A stretch of DNA of 64,000 nucleotides. Source: Saccharospirillum sp043196875. GTDB taxonomy: Bacteria > Pseudomonadota > Gammaproteobacteria > Pseudomonadales > Natronospirillaceae. The stretch spans positions 1 to 64,000 of the forward strand of contig NZ_JBEBMX010000002.1 of assembly GCF_043196875.1 (NCBI RefSeq). The letters are read 5' to 3'. Position numbers and translations under genes: made by a program. Below, one piece after another: positions 61,112 through 64,000 of this stretch (the stretch's first letter is position 1; each line of letters opens with the position of its first letter). The notes under the pieces were generated by a model. It ran no database searches. It was not told the origin of the DNA and saw only the letters and a program-made list of their open reading frames with translations.

Positions 61112-62328
61112 AATTTGACCTCGACAAAGCTCTGGGCGCGCAACTCCACCAGCCAGCGTTGCAGCGCTTCTTCGAACTTGCGCTGCGCCAGCGATTCGCG
61201 CACCTGTTGGCGCAACACATCCAGACCGACATCGGTGGTGCGCTGATCTTCAACGCGCAGAATGTGGTAACCGAAGTTCGATTCAAACACCTCACTGACC
61301 TGATCAATCGGTGTGGTGCGAACCTGGTTGGCGAAGGCCGGGACAAATTCTTCGGCCTGACGCCAGCCCAGCGCGCCGCCTTTGCCTTTGCTGCCCAGGT
61401 CGTCGGTGAACTGGTCGGCCAGGCTGGCCATGTTGTCGCCGTCGATGATGCGTTTGCGCAGGTCTTCAAGCAGTGCCTGAGCCTGGGTTGCATTGAGCAG
61501 GGCGTTCGGCTGTACCAGGATATGCCGTACCTGATATTGCTCGACCTGGACCGCCTGTCGATCGGTTTTGTTGATCAGCTGGGCCAGATGCAAAGCGCCG
61601 CCGTTTTCAATCAGTACCGCTTCGTTGAGGTCGAGCACCGGGACTACGGTGCGGAAAATACTCGGCAATTCGCTGATCGGGCGCAGTCCCAGGTTGCGGG
61701 TGTTGTCGTCGATGCTCAGTTGGTCGCCGGCTTGCAGTTGTTGCAACTGCGCCTGGGCTTGGTCGCGTTGCTCCAGGCTGTAACGGCGGTAGAGCAATTC
61801 GAATTTCACGTCCTGAATAGACTGGCCGGCCAGGGTGTCGAGATAGCGGCTGACTTCCCCTTCGGTGACGTTGACTTCGCGGCCGACGTAGCGCCGACGT
61901 ACCTGGTTCAGCGTCAGTTCGCGGCGCACATCACGACGCAGGTCCTGATAGCTGTCGCCGCTCGATTCCACCGCGGCAATGAAGCTGTCTAGCGTCATAT
62001 CGCGTTGTTGCGCCAGGGTGTTGATGGCGTCGTTGACCTGGCTGTCGGTAATGTTCAGGTTCATGTTGCCGGCCAGTTGCAGTTGCAGCCGTTCCAGAAT
62101 CAGCGAATCCAGTACCTGGCGCTGCAGTTGATCGCCCGGCGGTAATACCTGGGGGCTGTTCTGGTAGCGCTGACGAATTTCGGCGGTGCGCTCTGCCAGC
62201 TCGTTGGCGGTGACGATGTCTTCGTTGGCCACGGCCACAACGCGATCGAGCAACTCGGCGGCGTCGGCACGCCAGGCCAGCATCAGCGACAGGGCTGTGG
62301 TGAGGGTTAAGAGGGTCAATCTGTGCAC
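61108..62328 (-). CDS. surA: Periplasmic chaperone / prolyl isomerase SurA
   Basis: A 406-residue periplasmic chaperone for outer-membrane proteins. It has a signal peptide (LTTALSLMLAWRADA), the SurA N-terminal domain starting LLDRVVAVANEDIVTANEL, and two parvulin domains: KFELLYRRYSLEQRDQAQAQ onward, and QYQVRHILVQPNALLNATQA with GSKGKGGALGWRQAEEFVPA. The start is GTG at 62328 with AGGAG seven bases upstream; earlier in-frame ATGs would place a polar lead before the signal. Directly follows lptD, one of its clients. Confidence 0.93.
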   Translation of the reverse strand: MHRLTLLTLTTALSLMLAWRADAAELLDRVVAVANEDIVTANELAERTAEIRQRYQNSPQVLPPGDQLQRQVLDSLILERLQLQLAGNMNLNITDSQVNDAINTLAQQRDMTLDSFIAAVESSGDSYQDLRRDVRRELTLNQVRRRYVGREVNVTEGEVSRYLDTLAGQSIQDVKFELLYRRYSLEQRDQAQAQLQQLQAGDQLSIDDNTRNLGLRPISELPSIFRTVVPVLDLNEAVLIENGGALHLAQLINKTDRQAVQVEQYQVRHILVQPNALLNATQAQALLEDLRKRIIDGDNMASLADQFTDDLGSKGKGGALGWRQAEEFVPAFANQVRTTPIDQVSEVFESNFGYHILRVEDQRTTDVGLDVLRQQVRESLAQRKFEEALQRWLVELRAQSFVEVKL

Positions 62329-62409
62329 GATGTGGCTCCTGGAATCAGTGCGGTGCGATGGACGGCAGGCTTGCATCACCTGCCGTCATGAGGGCCGCGG
62401 TGCAGCCCT

Positions 62410-64000
62410 TCAACGATAATTATGAATACGTCCGTGATAACCCGGTACTTTGTCGGCCAGCAGCGATTCGATGGAACCGGTGCTGCCGCCTAGACCTTTC
62501 AGCGTGAATTCGAATCTTACACCGCGCTCGGGACGCGATGAAAACAGACTGTCGGAATTGTCGTCTTCGTCATCATCTTCGTCCGGCTGGTTGCTGAAGC
62601 CGACGACACGGACGTTCCAGCAACAGCTGTCGTAGTCGATGCCGACCACCAGGTCGGTGTTTTCGTAGTCGCCATAGGGTTCGTCGTCGGCCACGGGTCG
62701 CGCCCAGTTAAGGTGGCCAACCAGGGCGATATTGGCGCGCAACGGCCAATAGCCCGACATGCCAAAACCCTGAGCATCGTCTTCGCGGGTGATGCCCAAA
62801 CGCAGGAAACGGCGGCCGCGTGGCAGGTAGGTTACGTCGGCGGAATAGGCTTCCAGCGTGCCGTCATCGTGCGCCCATTGGGCGGAGGCGTTGACCTGTA
62901 CATCGGCCGCCGGACGCCAGCGTGAATCGAGATAAGTCGGGCTGAACTCGGGTTCGAAATCGTCGTCTTCCGGTCTCGATGCGCCGGTTTCGGTGACGCG
63001 TTCCTGCGACAGTTTCAACCCTTTGCTGAGGCCGGCAAACAAGACTTCTTCGCCAGTGCGGTTATTGCGAAAGCGTGAATCCATAGCCACGCTGAGGCGG
63101 TTCATATCGCCGATGCGATCGAGTCCGCTGAAGCGATCGTTGGTGAACAGCTTAAAGTCGTTATCGACCGCTTCGGTGTTGAGGTTGGGCAGATTGCTCT
63201 GATCGACGAACGGCGTGTAGGTGTAATGCAGACGCGGCTCGATGGAATGCACGATGATGCCCGAATCGGTGCGATAGGGTTTTTCGGCGACGATGCGGCT
63301 GTCCATGGTGAAGCGGCCGGTGACGATGGACGGATCGCGTTCAAAGTCGTCGTCGGCAAAACTGAAATCGGAATCCAGCGGATTGCTTTGCTGGTAACCC
63401 AGAAAGAACGCATCCACTTGAGGCCGCACATAACCCCACTCCACCGCCAGTGGATAACTCAAGCCGGTGCGCGCATACAGCCGGTTGGTCTCATTGGCGG
63501 CGGCGAGGTCGGAATCATCGGTGCTAGCCAGCAAGGCATCTTCCTGCTGCGGCGTTAATTGCCGGCTGAAGCGGCTGGCGGTCAGCTGACCAGACGGGCT
63601 GAGATTGCCCGGCAGGTTGAGCGGCTGATAGGTCAACGCCAGTTCTGGCAGGCGTTGCAGCGGCCAGTCGTCTTTATCGAGTGGGTCGCCGGGAATGAAA
63701 TCTTCCTCTTCCGGCACCTGGAATTCGGTCAGCAAGCGGGTGCGTAAATCGCCAAAGCGGGTGCTGGCGGCAATGCTGGCGGTGTGGAAATCGGAATTGC
63801 CATCCTGCACCGGGGTGGTGAATTCGTTGTCGACCGTGAGCAGACCGGTGGGGATGCGACGGGTGAGCGTCAGGTCGAGGGTTTGGTCGTCGACGCTGTC
63901 GCCGCCGTTATTGAAGTTCTGATCGTAGCGGCGGTCGCTGACCCAGCGGGTGTCGAGATCGTAACCGGTTTTGTCGTTCAACTGGCCGGCCAGACGCTGG
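62410..64000 (-). CDS. lptD: LPS-assembly protein LptD (partial, C-terminal barrel)
   Basis: The C-terminal 529 or so residues of LptD, the outer-membrane barrel that inserts lipopolysaccharide. The frame is open to the right edge of the window, so the N-terminal jellyroll lies outside. The visible part has the repeated strands of the 26-strand barrel (GLLTVDNEFTTP, SIEPRLHYTYTPFVDQSNLP, GLDRIGDMNRLSVAM, WRPAADVQVNASAQW) and the late CCWNVRVVGF with the paired cysteines that form the structural disulfides. An Asp/Glu-rich loop (DEDDDEDDNSD) is unusually acidic. First visible gene of lptD-surA-pdxA-rsmA-apaH. Confidence 0.93.
   Translation of the reverse strand, partial: QRLAGQLNDKTGYDLDTRWVSDRRYDQNFNNGGDSVDDQTLDLTLTRRIPTGLLTVDNEFTTPVQDGNSDFHTASIAASTRFGDLRTRLLTEFQVPEEEDFIPGDPLDKDDWPLQRLPELALTYQPLNLPGNLSPSGQLTASRFSRQLTPQQEDALLASTDDSDLAAANETNRLYARTGLSYPLAVEWGYVRPQVDAFFLGYQQSNPLDSDFSFADDDFERDPSIVTGRFTMDSRIVAEKPYRTDSGIIVHSIEPRLHYTYTPFVDQSNLPNLNTEAVDNDFKLFTNDRFSGLDRIGDMNRLSVAMDSRFRNNRTGEEVLFAGLSKGLKLSQERVTETGASRPEDDDFEPEFSPTYLDSRWRPAADVQVNASAQWAHDDGTLEAYSADVTYLPRGRRFLRLGITREDDAQGFGMSGYWPLRANIALVGHLNWARPVADDEPYGDYENTDLVVGIDYDSCCWNVRVVGFSNQPDEDDDEDDNSDSLFSSRPERGVRFEFTLKGLGGSTGSIESLLADKVPGYHGRIHNYR

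Noticed and set aside
1..64000. CRISPR arrays, tRNA or rRNA genes, insertion sequences, prophage
   Set aside because: No regularly spaced repeats, cloverleaf or rRNA motifs, transposase or integrase frames were seen anywhere in the window.

Overview
The window looks like a chromosome segment of a free-living, motile, Gram-negative gammaproteobacterium with an appetite for plant or algal sugars. The evidence is the order lptD-surA-pdxA-rsmA-apaH, the polar-flagellum proteins FlgP and FlgT, and UbiX, TesB, ApaH and CCA transferase of gammaproteobacterial type. An affiliation near Oceanospirillales (Saccharospirillum or Reinekea-like) is my inference only. Most of the window has moderately high GC; bases 45300-49100 and the middle of one gene near 54200-54900 are clearly more AT-rich.

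Bases 1-11430 hold a complete L-rhamnose system of the kind known from rhizobia. The DeoR regulator rhaR, ABC transporter rhaSTPQ, mutarotase rhaU and kinase rhaK run rightward. The fused aldolase/dehydrogenase rhaD, the isomerase rhaI and an L-lactate dehydrogenase (lldD, cut by the window edge) run leftward. Together they carry L-rhamnose to DHAP and L-lactate, then pyruvate. An intrinsic terminator lies between rhaI and lldD with its U-tract touching the lldD ribosome-binding site.

Bases 11577-15323 hold a chemoreceptor, a DUF2058 protein and small unknowns. Bases 15449-22564 hold a second sugar system: a LacI repressor divergent from a TIM-barrel isomerase/epimerase, a Gfo/Idh/MocA oxidoreductase and a ribose-type ABC transporter, with two matching operators. 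Its substrate is unknown. An aldo/keto reductase and a PAS-containing, Aer-like chemoreceptor follow.

Bases 25382-33458 are one leftward operon, ugpBAECQ followed by a GlpR-like regulator, a HAD phosphatase and a Na/Pi transporter. This fits uptake and breakdown of glycerophosphodiesters with handling of the released phosphate. A GlpR-like palindrome and a candidate Pho box sit upstream of ugpB.

Bases 33712-45293 are mixed housekeeping and accessory genes: DUF305, AlkB-like, tesB-ubiX, a queuosine-tRNA mannosyltransferase-like glycosyltransferase, an MFS transporter, a beta-lactamase-fold lipoprotein, a membrane LuxR regulator, DUF4180, DUF2200, a TRIC-like channel, a monooxygenase and an alpha/beta hydrolase.

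Bases 45540-48968 form an AT-rich accessory block of leftward small genes (DUF4272, HEAT-like, T6SS immunity Tdi1-like, a membrane protein, DUF1877). It includes one integron attC-like site but no integrase. Bases 49362-64000 return to core genes: a pteridine reductase and cca, two tandem TraF-like outer-membrane paralogs, flgP-flgT with a sigma-28-like promoter, a PrlF-YhaV toxin-antitoxin pair, and the apaH-rsmA-pdxA-surA-lptD cluster, which lacks apaG.
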